From contig CM067566.1 in the NCBI GenBank assembly GCA_034336665.1, forward strand, positions 16,846,330 through 16,910,329: 64,000 nucleotides of DNA, in the 5' to 3' direction. The notes under the pieces were generated by a model. The model saw only the letters and a list, made by a program, of their open reading frames with translations, had not been told where the DNA came from and ran no database searches. Shown piece by piece: positions 26,206-41,516 of this stretch; positions within the stretch are counted from its first letter, which is position 1, and each line of letters starts with the position of its first letter. This DNA is from Luscinia megarhynchos. Lineage: Eukaryota; Chordata; Aves; Passeriformes; Turdidae. The translations under genes and the position numbers were made by a program.

Positions 26206-29200
26206 ATTAAAAAGCTGTGAAAGATGCTACAAAGACCTTCTAAAATACAACCATCACAAAACCAAAATCTATTTGCACTGAAAGTCCACTGGCAACAGAG
26301 TGCCCGAGGTTGTGCACACTCCTCTTTACCACATGAAATTGTGGGAGCAATGAACCCTTGTGTCTGTATTAATATTTATAAATCTAGGGGAGCAAACAAC
26401 CTTTATCTAGGATAATGTCAGCAAGGACATGTGATGATTTATTATGTCAGACAGACACAAGAGACTCACTACTAAAAGCAAGAGACTAAGTGGAAAGACA
26501 CTTAACAGCTGAAATTTCTTGAGTACAAATCAAATAAAAGAAGCATTGAGACACTTTCATTGGTATCCCCACTACTTCCAGATTTAAAAGGAGTAATTTA
26601 GTTTAAGCAACAGGTGATGCAAATAATCTTTGTAGTAACTCAGTTTCAAGGCTGGCAAGTTACATAGCATTTCAGCATAAATGGATGTGTGCTCTTCTTA
26701 TATTATTCTTACAAACATCCTTTTTGGTATTCCAAAGTCTTAAATGCAGCTTGTAATCTGAAAGTAGTTTTCCCAGTCTTCTGAAAATCAAAGCTGAGCT
26801 TTTATTTGTCCTGTCAGTGATATCTTCAAAATACTACAGCCATAACTGTCCCTAATTGAATTAATGCATTTTCCTTGCATAATTATTTTATTTCCATATA
26901 ACTTAAAAGACCATTAGTTTCCATTAACCATTAAAACCTCAAAATTTAATATTAAAATTAATAGCTCAATTTAACAGTGGCATAAAACTGCTGTGGTTTT
27001 AGATAGCTGAAAGACCATGCTAATGTTGGTATCAGTCCAGTTACTAAAGAAGAGCAGAAAAATCAACACCACCCTCTTTCTTTGGACACTGTGCCTCTCA
27101 GGCAACCAAGAATTAAAAAAGATGTGACACAATTAGCACTACTTCTTGGTGTATATGGGATTGAAATAATGCCATTATTCATTCCAGTTTTCAAATCTGT
27201 GTCCTCAAACTTGTGGGAGTTCAAACATCATCGATAGGTGTGGATTTATACCTGCCTTGTTTATACTGTTTTATATGTTTCTTTCTGGCACTGATCTTCA
27301 GTACCAGTAGACTTAAATGAGATCTCCTGGTGCTCCAGTGCAAACCAATTTATAGGATCTCTAAAGTCTTATTGTAACCAGGAGAACTTAATCCATTTCA
27401 TTGTACTTACAGAAATGAAATTATTCTGCCTCTGGCTCCTTTTTGCAGCCTGCAATGTTGTTTGGGTAATCACAGGGTATCAATGCTACCAAACTGCTTT
27501 CATATAAACATTTTGGGCTTGATCTAATATCACTGTATCCAGGGGAGCTGCATAAAATCTTGAGTGCGAAAACTAAGGGCATATTTAAGCTAAAAATACC
27601 TGCTTGACAAAGAAATAGTGCAAGAAAATATTCATACTGCAGTTGCTAACACCTGTTTCTTTTTTGGCATTGTAGATGAGATCCAACATCAGTCTGCATC
27701 TTGAAAATCCTGGTACCATTTAATATGTCTGAAAGTGCAAATAAAACAGTGCTATCCTAAAACCACACTTAGGATATTTCTAAAAATAGTAAAGTGCTGG
27801 AGGTCACTGTGTACTGGAGGGAAAACACAGTAGAAGAGCATAAGTAATTTAAAAGGCTACTTGGAGTCTGGTTTTAACATTAAATTTGCTTCAAATCAGT
27901 GGTTTTCTTCCACTTCTTTGCATGCATTCTTTACACTGTCTAAAGGATATTTGAGCAACTGAATCTGATAAATAAGTCATTACCATTTGAGAAGAAAATT
28001 TATTACTACATTTAAATAATTTTTACAAAGCAAAACTGAAGGACCATAAGAAAATGGAGTGAGGAAAGAGGTAGAGTATATACAGCAGTAGACTAATTTA
28101 AAATTAATTACAGAGGTTTCTTTATTCTCTTTCTATACATAAGCTTCAATGTAGTAGTGGAGCTCCTTGAGCAGAAAAAATAAGGTAGCATTAATTATGT
28201 CTGGACAACTTATGCTCAATGTACATGCAAGGTCAGATCCAAACTCATGGCTTGGTGGGTGGGCTCTTGTCTTTAGCATTGATTTACAATTAAGACCTTC
28301 ATTAAATTTTATCCCCTCTCTTTAGTAACCTATTATCTAGTCCACTTTGCTTGAATTGATTTTTTAGGTTTCAAATCTCAGTGTGAATCACAGATACAAG
28401 GAACACTGAAATATGTGAAAACTGGAGAGCAGGCTGGTGGGTAAATAGAAACCAAAGCAGAGTTACACTCTTGACACAGGCTTCAGCTCCTCAGAGGATG
28501 CTCCTTCTTCAAATGCAAGACATTTGATATCCCTGAAGAGCATTTCTCTCCTGTTCACTGCTGTCTGTTTTTTCAGAACCAATATGCCCTCTGGGGAAGC
28601 CATTCACTTGCACATTCAAATTTGGGGTGGTATGCTGTTATGATAGCAGCTGTCTTAGAAAGCAGATAAAGACAGCAGTGGCATGGGAAAATGTGTCCTG
28701 GGCAAATAATATCCTCCAAAGAGAAGCCAAAAATGTGATCTGATTGTAAGGTTGTATCACAGGTGCTGTAATTCATAATTTCTTACAACACTGTTGTTGC
28801 AAGAAATTGAGTACTTTCAGTATTTTTACCTATTTTCTCCTTTTCCTTAAAGAAGCTTATAGCTCTCCCATGGAAGAACATTTCCTCTTCTTGATGCTTT
28901 CAAACCAATAAGAACCTAATATGGAGTTAGAAACAAAAATTGGGGGGAATGAGGTATGTTGCAAAGAGATTGCACAGAAATGAGTCCTAGGGGAACACAA
29001 ACCCCACAAAATGTAATTACCAGCAGTGGCAGGTGAACTCCAATATCTGTGAAGTATGAAAGGTCCTCCCAGCCCAGCCACTATCAGTGAGATGCCAGGA
29101 TTCTAAAGTGCCACCAGCAGGACAAATAAAAGTGCCTAGGTCCTGTGAAACACACCCCAGGGGAGCCAAAGTTATGGAAGTGGGAAGTTCTGTGTCATGT

Positions 29201-32200
29201 TAAGATGGCATCGCTGTGAATGGGGAGTTTGAACAACTAAACCACTTTCCCTCCCTTTTGGGGGAAAATACTGGAGCCCTCCTACTCTCCTTGCCCCCTG
29301 CAAGTGACTGATGATTTCACTCCCTTAACAGGCTATTTAGAGTCTCCACATTTCCTGCCTTCTCCTTTAGGAAATTCAGCCAATTCTACTGACTACAGTG
29401 CCCAAACCTGCACTTGCTGTAATAGCAATGAATCAATTCCAGAATACTGCTAGATTCACTTTCACATTTTAACAGCTTCTCAAACAAATTCAAGTGGCGA
29501 GATTACACTGCATATTCTCTATTTAGTATTGTCTGCCTTGTAAAATAATTACTCATTTTTATGTGATAAATTTAATTGTGTCCTCAGAACTGTCCTCTAG
29601 GCCATGCTAAGTCATTCCTCACTAGATGCAATATTTCCTGTAATCATTTAATTTTAGATGTTCTGCTTTCATTGAAATTGCTATTTCTTATGTTAGACAA
29701 ACAGCATTCATCTGATGATTGTGTTTTAGTAAGCATCTTCTTAAATTCAGAGAATGCAATATATAATTGTATTCATGGAAGCCCTGAGACTGTCAAAACA
29801 GCATTGGACACACAAAGTCTCAGGTGGACTAAGAGTGTAAAACTGCATTAAATCCAAATATGTTTGGAAAGTTACTGATAAAAGCACACATTTTCCCTCC
29901 ATAACAAAGATATATGATTGTATTCTATAATCCAAGAGTTAAACCCCAAAAATAAAAATAATCCAGTGTTTCCAAAAAGAGAGAATTTGAGGAACCCAAA
30001 TACTCACTAGCCATGTAAATTTCTCTACCAATACAAGTTCCAACAGAACAAACTTTCAAATAAAATTAAATCAGAATTTTCCAACAAAACATACTGTTGC
30101 TATTGCTGTTCCTGAAGACACTAGTGTGAAATATCCTAAATCCATATCCATGTTTTGTGTTTTGGCACCTGCACACCACCATCTAGTCAATTTATTAAAA
30201 TTAACCATCTGACCAAATGTGCTGACATCTAAACCAAAATTACTTTGACAATCTGTAGATTTCTTGTGGGTGCATTCCTAGGACTGCAACACACAGAAAG
30301 TATCAACTTCAAAGCAGTTAACACAGTATTTTGAAAATATATCCTTCAAGGGCATTCACTATCCTCTCTTAGCCATGAAGTGAAATATATTTTTTTCATC
30401 ACATATAAAATATGAGATGTCTCCCCCATGATTCCTATTGTCAGAAAGAATCATTCCCTTGAAAATAGGGTAATATATACACTGACATCTTCTATACCAA
30501 TAAAAACAGGTTAGTCAAAGGGCTAAACCAGACAAATTGAAAGTGAAAGGCTAGGACAATTATGCAAAAAATGCAATAGGAAAACAAACTGGCAGATGAA
30601 TTATTCCTAAGTCTTGGCTGTAGACAATTTTGCTACCATAATTCTGGATGGGATCAAGACTCTGCCATGAAGGGAAAAATGAACAAGTGGCATTTGTTTG
30701 TGGTGTATCTCCAGAACACTATTTTCTATCTACCTACATTCACAAGGTACATGTTAGCAAGGAAACCATTCCTGAAGTGAGATTCATAGACTTGTGAAAT
30801 TCTAATAGCTTGAAAATGTGCCCCAGCAGATACTGCTGTGTGATGAAACAGTTTATCAGTAGGAGATACTATTTTTATCTCTAATCAAGCAGGTGTAAGT
30901 GTATGCAATCTAGTCTTTCAATTCTCCCATCCCCCCCCCGCAAAAAAAAAAGCTCATTCAGAGCACATTACCATAATTGCAAATGTCTTTTTCAACTTTG
31001 CAGGAGGGAAAAAAATGCTTTCTACATCTAACTCCAAGACTTAAATGGAAAAGCTTCGTATTTTTATGCCTTCAAAAAAATAAAAATGGATTAATCTCAA
31101 CAGGCAGTTGTCTCCCATGGATTATTAGGTCTCTCAAGAAAGCTTATATAACCCACATAGGTCCTATGATTATCTTGAAAACCCAAGGAAACATATTATT
31201 ATCCTCTGAAAAGTAAAGGGCCATATTTGCAACAGGGGTTTGAAGATAAAAGTTATTCCAAGTTTTTCCTATTTCAACATTGCTTTTTTATTTCAAAAAT
31301 TATTTTAACTCCAGTATGTGCAGAAAGTCATTAATAGGGGTGCAGAAAGCACACTCTGTAGTTCCAGATAGAAGAGGCTGCTGTAACTGAACTGGAACTT
31401 CTGCTATGAAAAGTCCTTACAAAAAAATGAGAGCCTGAAAATTTCAACTGATGAGCCCAGGTGAATGATCAAACTTATCCAGTCACCTGTACTACTTAGT
31501 AAAATAGACAGAACAGTTCCAATGGAAAAGAGCATTCTTTATGATGAAGGACCTAGTCCCTCAAGTGTGGATTTCTGGGTACAGTCATACAACAGAAAAA
31601 AAGGATGCAAGTTAGAGAATTTTATTTATCAGAAAAGTCAGACTAGATCTCATTTTCTACACTGTTTGCCTTTCCCACTTTTATTTCTTTCTGGTTTTGT
31701 TTTGTTTTTTCTCTTTTTTTGTATATTTTTATCCTTACCAGTTTCCACATCTGGTATTATTTTGTTGCTCTTGCTTTACCCCTCTTTTTCCACCCCTAGA
31801 TTCTTTAGCCTTGGAAAGCTCCCTAACCCTCTCAACTTCTTCCTCTTCTTCCGCTGATAAAATATCAGCTCATTTAAATCACACACAACATGTAATTCGG
31901 ATGTTGGGAAGTGTATAGGGAACTAAGCTAATGTGAGGGATGGAAGACCTTTCAAAGATCCTTGGGAAATGCCAAGACCAGGAGAAACCAGGGAATTTGA
32001 GTTTCCTTTGTCAGTGCCCTTTGAGAAACTGTCCTGTGTCTTGCCAGATCTTCACTGGGCAGAGCAAATGCAGTCATGCTGAAATAACTAACAGCAGCAA
32101 AAAGTACATTTTTCCTGACTTAGACTGATTACTAGATGGAAAAGGAAGAAAAATATCTTCCAGTCAAGATGGTAAACAAATGCTGTTTCAGCTAAGTAAG

Positions 32201-35200
32201 GAAAGAAAAGAAACACTAAGAGCAAAGCTGAAAGTCAAGTGGCAAGCAGAGAGAGAGTGCTGTGTTGACACCAGGATGGAGCCATGACAGCATAATTTCC
32301 ACTCCAGAGGGGCAGAGGGAGATCACTGCATCCTCCTTGCTGCAGAAGGGCAGGGGGGCTGATTCCTTCCCAGAAAGCTGAATTTCTGTTTAACAGCTCA
32401 GCAGAGACCTGTAAATCTTAATACCAGTTTGTATCTGAGTGAGTGTGTGCACTAAACAGTGATGCCTGTGCATCAAAATTTTCTGTTCAAAGACTGCTCA
32501 AATTTATACTGGAATGAAATGGCCTAAAGCAACCAAGCAGCCCTCATTGTTGAATATTTCAGATATTAACCAGAGATATGCACACATCATATAAGCCCTT
32601 AGACATCTCCAGCCTCCTAGACAGCAGGTGGAAATTTGGCCCCTTGTGCAAGTCACACAAGATCAGTGGAGTGATTAAGGATGACACGGTTTCTGAAATC
32701 CTGAGGGAAATGCTATACCTGTAAGCAAAAGACAGATGCAGAGTGACCCCTTTGTGCAGCTCAAATCTCTCATCAGAGGTGAGATTTGGCCACAGTGAAG
32801 ACAGCAAATTCTATGCACTACATCCTTTAATATTATTCAAAAGAATGCATTATAAGATCTATGAAATGCTAAATATTCTGAAAAGTGACTGAAATTATCA
32901 GAGGATTTAAAAATTTAATTATTAATACTACTTATTATCTTTGACTTGCTAGACTTGGATAATCCTCAGTGACACTTGCAATTTTCATAAGCAAACAAAC
33001 AAAAATCATTCCAGTTTGAAAAGTAAATCCATTCATGTGAAACTATTCTACGTTTCCCAATCAAAATTGGCTCAAGGTGGCTCTGCAGTTTTCTTTTTTG
33101 CAGGCATTCATCTACCAGATGCTGTCATTTTAACTTCTGTGAAGTGATTTTATCCTAACTTGGGTATTTCACATTGCTTCCAACCCTTTTAACTGGGAAT
33201 TCTAGTGGGGGAAAGTCAGTATTGCTGCCAAACCAACTGTTAAATGCAAGAAAAGAACGGAACATCTTTTCACTGGATATATTCTATGACAGCATCTGTG
33301 TCTGATTATATTACCAGCAAATTGTACAGATGCTAAATGCTCAATGTGCAAAGTGTTGCATATGTCTGCACAGCCACAGAGACACACACATTTCCTAGTG
33401 CACCATGATCGAGATTCAGAATTAATAAAATAGGGCTTGTAAATTTTTGTAAGTCATGTTTTCTGCTCCAAGGAACACAGTAATCTCACCTCAAAGGCTC
33501 CAAGGAGGAGATGAATTCTGTTGGTCTTTATCTGCTAACCAACTAAACATCAGAAAGGCTGAAATATTGCCACAGCTGACCCTCAGATTTCCTTTTCCTT
33601 ATCAAATGAAGCAAACTTCCTAGAGGAGAAAGTGAGCAAGATAATTCTTCATATTTTTCTAGGAAGAGGGCAAAAAGGATAAAGTGACTGCAGTGCTTTA
33701 AATAGAAAGAAAATGTAAAAACACACAAACAAACAAATCCTACACCAAAACTTTATTGAGTTAGTTGTTTTTGCAATGTATGAATGTATGCTCTTCAGAA
33801 CTCATCCTTCAATCTCAGCAGACTAAAAGGAGTGCATTTATAAGAATTATGTTGTCAGGAGCTAGCAGTTCAAGCCATAATCAATCCAAGGAAAAAAAAA
33901 GAAAACATGAAGGCACAGAACAGTATTTTTCTATACTTTTCAATTTCTCATTACTTTTTAAGAAAAATCTGCTGGAATTGTTTTACCACTTTCTATAAGA
34001 ATAAGAAAAAAAAATGTCTGAGGTTTTTGTTAGCTTGTATATGCATACCCACATGTAAATATATTTTGGTCTTACGTGCTATGAGAGCAAAAAGCCTTCT
34101 GTGACACATCTGCTAGAACAGTTATGAACCACCTAACTCCAGCCACAAGAGCACGAGCTGGCCACAAACTGAATTCACCATCAACATGCTCCAGGTTGCT
34201 CACCCTGCTTTCTCAAGCAGAGAAAAGTCAAGTTGCCTAAAGAATGACTGCATATAAAGATGCAAAGTTGTTTCTAGTTCAGGTGGCAGCCATACATGTA
34301 AGGAACCAGAAAACTTAACATGCCAGAATTACCCTCTCTATTGTACTACTATGCCTAATGCACATAAACTTGAAACTCACAGCTGAGTTCAAGAGGAGAG
34401 CAACATTTAAAATAATGCACGCCAAAAGAAATTGTTGGACAATATAGATTAAAGATGCTACCTGATATTTACATCTTAATATTTTATTAATTTCTTTAAG
34501 GATAAATAATTGAAAAAAGATACTCAGCTGTACTGTGCCATATACAAGGTCTGAGAAAATACAAAGTTGAATTGCTACTCTTCATTTCACTAGCTGAAAG
34601 AGTAAAATTAGAATCCTCTAAGGGGAAGAAGAAAAAAAAAGGAAAAAAATTAAAATTCATTACAAAAATATCCTATATAGAAGCTATAGATATACAGAAA
34701 TAATCTAAACACAGATAAACTAGGCCTGACTGAATTATAGCAATTTCTGTAAAACCACTCTGCTGGGTTTTGCATATCTATTATTTTAATACTATGGGTT
34801 TTTTTCCCAAAAGGATGTCTTTGGGTTGCTCTGACAGGTTTATCTTCATGATATATGATCCCTCTGTCCTATTTTGCATAGTACAAATGAGACTATAGAG
34901 GAAAATTTAAATGAGCAAAACCAGCTTTAACCCATATTACTGAGCCATTCGTTCACTGGTACATGTGGTACATATTTTAAGATAAAGACTCTGCAGAGAA
35001 AAACACGGGCTCAGAAGAAGTAAACTTAATTTGCCATTAAAGATTAATTAAGAGAAAACATGATGAGGATGAAAATTAAAAATTATATTTATATAACTGC
35101 AGTTATGAACAGCAAACCATCTTCTGCGTGCCCTCATCAAAGCAGGAGAGTGATTAGGGGATGGAAGACTCTGCAAGTAAAGTAGCAGATTTCTTTCAAG

Positions 35201-35880
35201 AAGCTTCTTTTCCCAGCACCTGAGTAGCAAGTTTTTTTAATCCAATTGAACCCATCACTGAGAAGATTGACTAATAGCAGCAAGCATCTCTGTGGAGGCT
35301 GGGTGTCTGTGAACCTGCTCTTATCTCCAGCCTCCAGCAGAACTCAGCCAGATTCCTGGCTGGCAACCAGAGCCAAGCACACATGGCCTAAGATCCCCTC
35401 TGGAAAGTACTGCACAGATTCACATCCATCACAGCTGTTTCCTTTGCTGAGGGGAAAAAAGAAACAGCAGTATATGGAGAATGCCCTAGAGTACCCAAAA
35501 ATTTATTCAAAAATTGTGAGTGCTGGAAAAAGACAATGTTGAGCAGTTCTTTACTTTAAAAACCTAACCTTGTTTTTAAACTATTCAGGAACTGGGACAT
35601 GGAAATAAAATAATTTTTACCCATTATGGATCTGAGAACAGCCCCAGGAAAACTGGCTACTGCTTGCAACTTCTCCTGGTATTTATGGAAGTTTTCCTGT
35701 TCACATCATGGAATTAACTGTTTTCCCACCTCAACTAGGTTGTATTACTCTTTACCAAGAAGGCTTAAATGGTATAACTATTTTTAATACACAATATTTA
35801 ATATGGGAAGGATACAGAAACAAAAAAAATTGCCTATAAAAATGCAAGTCAATATTTTATTAAGGAGCAATGAAAAAAGA
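26206..35880. other. Noncoding, no recognised gene
   Basis: Unique AT-rich sequence with short homopolymer tracts, such as a C8 then A11 run at about 30931-30951. Open frames up to 130 codons (31465-31857) are low-complexity F/L/S-rich translations of pyrimidine tracts. No exon or repeat family recognised. Confidence 0.55.
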
Positions 35881-35962
35881 TCATAGAATCATAGAACAAT
35901 TTGGGTTGGAAGATACCCTAAAGATTATCTTGTTCCAACCCCCAGGGCCACCTTCCAGTAGA
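35881..35962 (-). mobile_element. CR1 LINE 3' tip, minus orientation
   Basis: Two copies of the reversed terminal octamer (TCATAGAATCATAGAA), then ATTTGGGTTGGAAGATACCC, TAAAGATTATCTTGTTCCAA and CCCCCAGGGCCACCTTCC. Only about 80 bases remain, so this is a severely 5'-truncated insertion of a common avian CR1 subfamily. Confidence 0.92.
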
Positions 35963-38900
35963 ATGATGATTTTCCCTGTTAATTACTAGTATAAAACAAC
36001 AAAAAAATAAAACTACTGAGCAATGAGAACATGGGAAGAAACCTGAAAACAGCACATTGGTAGTAGAAGAAACAGAACAAAACCTGAGAATCTGCTCCTA
36101 CACGGTTTTTGCACTCTCAGTGATCAGTTCAGAAAAAGATGGAGCTTACTGTAAATCATCTGCTGCAGCTGATCAATACATTCTTTCCAAAAAAATGTAA
36201 TACAGAAGTTTGCCCTTTTTTTCAGTCCTACTTACTATTCTATTCTAGCCTGCAAATTAAGCATTCAACCACAAGGTTACAATTTGCTTCACAAATGTAT
36301 TAATGGTTAGTTCTTGCTTCCCCATTCAATGCAGCAAGCCCTTTCCTACACTTTGTGACTTAATTCTTGAATGACACCTTTCTTCACATAAGATTTGACT
36401 TATATATATCTTCAGGGCAGGAACAAAATTTTCCGTTTTCTTGAATCTTAAATCCTTGCTCTCCTGGATGTCCTTTCAATGCAGTCTAATGAAATTCAGA
36501 GGATATCTGTTCAATCATAATGAGAACAGTTTCTATCTTGCAATTTTCTTTTTGCTTAAATAAAAGTACAAGCCCATTATATTTACAGATTCTCCCAGGG
36601 ATCTACTCAATCATCCACTTGTTTGTGCTGTATTTCTGTTGAACCTTATTAGCCTCATTCTTTACCATGATTCTGAGAACTTGTCCTTTCCTATTTCTCC
36701 AAAACATGATTCTTCTTTAACAGTTCCCTGACATTCTTCAGTCAACATGAAGAACCATCTGTTCTCCTTGGCTTATAATTGCTATTCTTTCACGTTACAT
36801 ATAAATAATATAAAAAGTAATACTAACTTACAAGCCTTGAGCTTCAGGACACCCTTCATATTTTTCTTCACTCAAATTTTTCCTTCAGTCTTTTTTATTA
36901 TGTCCCATTCATCATCTTTGTCAGACTTGCAATAGATCATAAGGTAAACCTTGTAACTTACTTGCATTTTTCTTGTATTTGCAGGTTGTGGTTGAAATAA
37001 TTTGTGATGCATTTTGTAAGGCATAGTCAAATTGAAGGTTATTGTCTAGGATACTCAAAAGTCTATTCTTCAAAGAAAATAATTTTTTCTTCTCATAAAA
37101 TATAGAATAAATTATTTTTTTCTGGTTAATAGCTAAATGCATTCAGACATTGCTCTCTTTTCATCCCAAATGAGAAATAAGGATATGTCACTAGAATGAT
37201 TTTATGGGAGGGAAAAAAAGCCCCTTCTTAAAGACACCATCATATCTTTTAACAAATAGTTCAACATTTCTGAGGAAACAGGTTGGACAATCTCAGCTGC
37301 AAGTAATAAAATGTCTTTAAGACATTTAAGAAGGGACTTTAAGAAGGAGCTTAAAATAGTTACGATGATTTTTGACAGTAGAATGTACATCTTTATTCCC
37401 CTTTCCTTCCGCATAAAATCATTCCAGTGACATATCCCTACTTCTCATATAAGACAGAGAGAGATTTTTTTTTTTCTGTACTAGCTAAACCTGAAGTTAC
37501 ACTTGGATAGAGTATCGCCAGCTGTCTCAAATCTTTCCCCTGTGCTTGTCTCAACATGAGTGTACTTTGATGGCCCAAACCTCAAATTATTCTTAAACTA
37601 CACTGCACAACCAGAACCAATGTCATCACTTCTAGATGCAACCAAGTTCCCTTGCAGCACTGTTGATTATTATATATATCAGTTCAGAAGGCTAAGCAGA
37701 CAAATAACATAAATCAAAATGGAATAAGGGAAGCAAAGGTTTATGGAAGAGGAAGTATATACATGAAAAAGGGAAAAAAAAAGGTTTAAAAATCAACAGT
37801 AACCTCAAAGTGAAAGGATATGCTAATTCAAGTTATCCTTAAAATGACACAGTGCCAGCATCTTGAGAACAGATGTACAGTTCACCTTATAGAAATGGCC
37901 ACGACCTCTATCCAATTAACTGAATGCCTCAAATGGTGCCCTCATTAACCATGATATCCCCTGTGGACTTGATGGAATGTGGAAGACACCTTGACAAAAT
38001 AATTTTATGAAACAATAAGCTTGGGTTAAAGCAAGAAGCATTAAAACTATTTAAAGTTCTAATCTAGCACAGATTGTGAAACAATGGCAAAATATGTTAG
38101 TAATGAAATGTTGGTCAAATACTGGGGCAGTAATTAAATAATAACACAATTAGTCAGCAATAACCATGAGCAGGTCACAGAACTTTCACACATTTTCCCT
38201 GGATTTTCACTCCTCTGCCTAATAAAAAAACTGCTTGGAAATATTTTCTTTTCAGTTCTAATTTTTTTCCTTAAATCCCATAGTCTTACATGATTGCTGA
38301 GTCCCATATTCAATTTTATATTACAATAATTGTCTTGATATGATGTGCTAGGGTTCGCTAGCATTGTAAAAAGAAGTATTTTTACTGATAAAAATTCAAT
38401 AATTAATAGTGGGGATTTTTACAACCGCAAGGAGACTGGCATTTCTCAACACAGCAGAATCAGAGTTTTCTGGTTGCTGAACTAAGCTAAAGACACCAAT
38501 TTCTTGACACAGGCAGAAATAACTTTCCCATGTTTTATCACATTCAGGAGACAATCTGACACTTTCCCTGAGATGCTGTTAAATGTAATAGGCTTTCTTT
38601 ATTCCTAGGAGTCTGTAGAAACACCCAGTCTATAAAGCCATAAGTGTGCTTTGTTTTCCAAAACAAGGGTTAGGCAGCATTCATGCTCTAAAATCATCAA
38701 ACAGAAGCATGAGGCAAAAAGAAATTCCTGATTCCAGTGGCACTAGGAGCAAGACTCTGTATACTCTTTTTATTATGCTCTTCCTTCACACCTTCCATGT
38801 CCATTAGCATCCACAGTTTGCATGAAAGGACAGCTACTGCCAAAGCACTTTTATCAACCTTTTTGCTTTGAAAGCTGCTAAAAGTTCTAATGTATTCTCA

Positions 38901-39980
38901 CTATGTCACTTTTCATCAACAAAGCAAGTTTCTTTACCCAAAATTCAGAGTAACAGGCCTCAATTAAAAATTAGCAAAAATCCATGGCCTCTTAACTTTC
39001 AAAGTACTCACAAAAAGACCTCTTGTTTGTCAGGCTTTTCAGAAATGTAAAAATGGCTTGTTAATTAAGACACAGAATTAAAAACAAAAACAAAACCAAA
39101 AAAAACCCAAACAAATAAGCCAAAAAAATACAAACAAAACCAACAAACCAAAAACAGCAAAAGCAGGGCAATCAAACTGAGAAATTTGACATAACCTCAC
39201 AGAAGCATCTTCTACAGAACTTCCAATCACCCACTGTGGGTCACCAAAAAGGCAGAATGGAGGAGGGTATTGTAAGACTACTTGTCTCAGAAAGATTTCT
39301 ACATAGCATTTATTATCAAAAATTAAACTAATGAAGCAAACAAAAGCAATTCTTATAAATGAAAGAATTAAATGTAATTTCTGTGGAGCCAGAAAAGAGA
39401 GCTACAGAGCGTTCCCAAACTTCTCTTTGTCTTTTTTTTTCCTAGAAACACTCAGGGGGAATAAAGAAGCATACTGCCAAAGGCTGACTCCAAAACTGGG
39501 TGGCCTCCTATAGTCTCAACTTAGCTCAGCATGAAAGGGCTTATAAGACTTTTCTAAACAGAAGTATATAGTAAAAAATTAAACTACAGCATAAATAAAT
39601 AACCAGCTCATCTACCTGTGCCTCTTCTAAGTCCACAGAATCAACTTCATAAATGCATGCAGTTAATTAAATTCTGACAACAGATCAGAGATTTCAGATA
39701 AAACAAAGACCAAAACACCCCAAAAATACTTTTTTCTAGAAAAAAGTGCACTTTAGTTCACAATCAATCTGTCAGAATTAAAGTGCTTTTTGTCCTGAAT
39801 ATGAAAATGCAGAAAACAAGTCCTGAAGCATAAATACATTAAGCCTATCATTAAGTCAAAAAGCCTGTAGCCAAAAGTCAGCATCAATAGAAAAAAAAAT
39901 AGCAATTTTAGCAATCCTCTACAATAAAACACTACAACCTGAGATAAATAATGCTTAATATACACAATCTTTCATCACTT
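35963..39980. other. Noncoding, no recognised gene
   Basis: Unique AT-rich sequence. Apart from the A/C-rich tract at 39080-39162, nothing is recognised. Confidence 0.55.
39080..39162. repeat. A/C-rich low-complexity tract
   Basis: Units such as AAACAAAAC, CCAAAAAAAACCC and ACCAACAAACC, similar in style to the tracts at 1.03 kb and 58.3 kb. Confidence 0.8.
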
Positions 39981-40045
39981 ATGGAGTCACAGAAATGTTG
40001 GAAAAAACCTCCAAGATCATCAAGTCCAGCCTTTATGTCAAAATC
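39981..40045 (-). mobile_element. CR1 LINE 3' tip, eroded, minus orientation
   Basis: ATGGAGTCACAGAAATGTTG, then AACCTCCAAGATCATCAAGT and CCAGCC, match the reversed CR1 tail ('tcacagaatggttggaaaagacctccaagatcatcaagtccaacc'). Similarity fades after about 65 bases. Confidence 0.75.
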
Positions 40046-40880
40046 CTTCTTTTAGAAAGATTATTTTGCAAGAATCTTACAAAAAGGTCACTGCATGATT
40101 GCCATTCCACCCTGGACTATCAATCAGTATTGCTTGTGATAACAACCTAAAAGCAAATATGATGTTTAAGTGGTCAGAGCTGTACAAGCCTAAAGGAGCA
40201 AGAGGAAAGCAGTGGAAGGTCAGGAAATTAAACTCATAATTTGCAGGGACTAGCTAAGGAATAAGTGAATTTAATGTATGACTAATTACAAACTAGAAAA
40301 ACAAAATTGTTGCTGTATTACAACGAAAATTAAACCTTTTACTCCCTTGAGTAACTGCTTGAATTGCAGGGGCAAGAGAATGAAAAATTAAGTAATGTGA
40401 AAAGCTGGCCAGGTAATGAATGAAGATGGCAGAGAGCTGCTGAACTTCACCAGAAACAAAGGGCAGAACAGTGAAGGACTGAATCCTTCATCTCTACTTA
40501 AACATAAAAACAAGTAAACAAACTAGATGGAAACTGAACAGTCTCTTCAAGAAAAGATACTTCTGCAGTGAAAGCAGATTAATATCTTTCTACAGTATCT
40601 CAGCAGAGTCCTTCAAGGACATTCTGCAAACATGCTGCTTGGATATCCTTTGAAACTTTTTTCAAAAAGTTGTTTAGCGAATTTTTTTCAGAATTCTTAG
40701 TTCAGTTCTATTTCTTAACTGAGTAGAAACCAGGGGCAGTAGGTCTTCTTTTGAGGGTATAGATATACATGACTTGTGGAAATTAAATGTATACTACAAA
40801 ACCATTGGAGTAGGATACAGGGAAATCTGCATCCAGTTTTTCTCCTTCTATTTTCTTAGAGCAGTATTACACAAGAGCAT

Positions 40881-40893
40881 ATAATATATATAC

Positions 40894-40925
<32 letters not shown>

Positions 40926-40926
40926 A
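40881..40926. repeat. (AT)n/(TG)n microsatellite
   Basis: An alternating AT stretch passes into about 13 TG copies (40899-40925). Confidence 0.95.
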
Positions 40927-41458
40927 TGAAAAGAACCTTAATAAAATGTTTGGAATAATAATGAGATAATATAGAAACCCCTTGCCTGAGGTTTCCTATC
41001 AGCAAATACAAAACTACTTCCATGGCCTATAGTATGCTGAAGACATTTCTAATGCAACATTTTAGGTATGTTTAAAATGCATTCTTTGCATTTTTCCTAG
41101 TATGAACTTCACTTAACTCCTCAAACTTTCTCCTAATACATATTTACCTAATGAATACAGAAATAACTTAGCATTTAAAAAATGAACTTTTAATTCAGCA
41201 GGTTGAGGGAAAAAATAAAAAATTATTTATACCATTTCCTATCATTGAAGCCCTTTTTTTCTGTAACATAAAGAAGCTGAGTTTCTAAGAGAAAACCCTT
41301 ACTGTACATCATAGGAGATATCAAATGAAAAAGCAGTCACCAGTTTTGACAGCTTACATACTTTGTGTATCAGTAATTGACATCCATTTGGGGACCTATT
41401 CTTTGGGTTTTTAAAATAATTCTCTTCCCTGCTGTCTGCTAATTATGTGTTTGAGAGC

Positions 41459-41516
41459 AAGAACAAGCTGTTATTTTAACATCAAGCAAGAACAAACTGT
41501 TATTTTAATATCACTC
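41459..41516. repeat. 29-base tandem duplication
   Basis: Two adjacent copies of a unit beginning AAGAACAAGCTGTTATTTTA and AAGAACAAACTGTTATTTTA, differing at a few positions. A simple local duplication with no known role. Confidence 0.85.

Noticed and set aside
31465..31857. 130-codon plus-strand open frame and its overlapping 73-codon frame
   Set aside because: Mostly F, L and S residues from a T/C-rich tract. Composition artefact.
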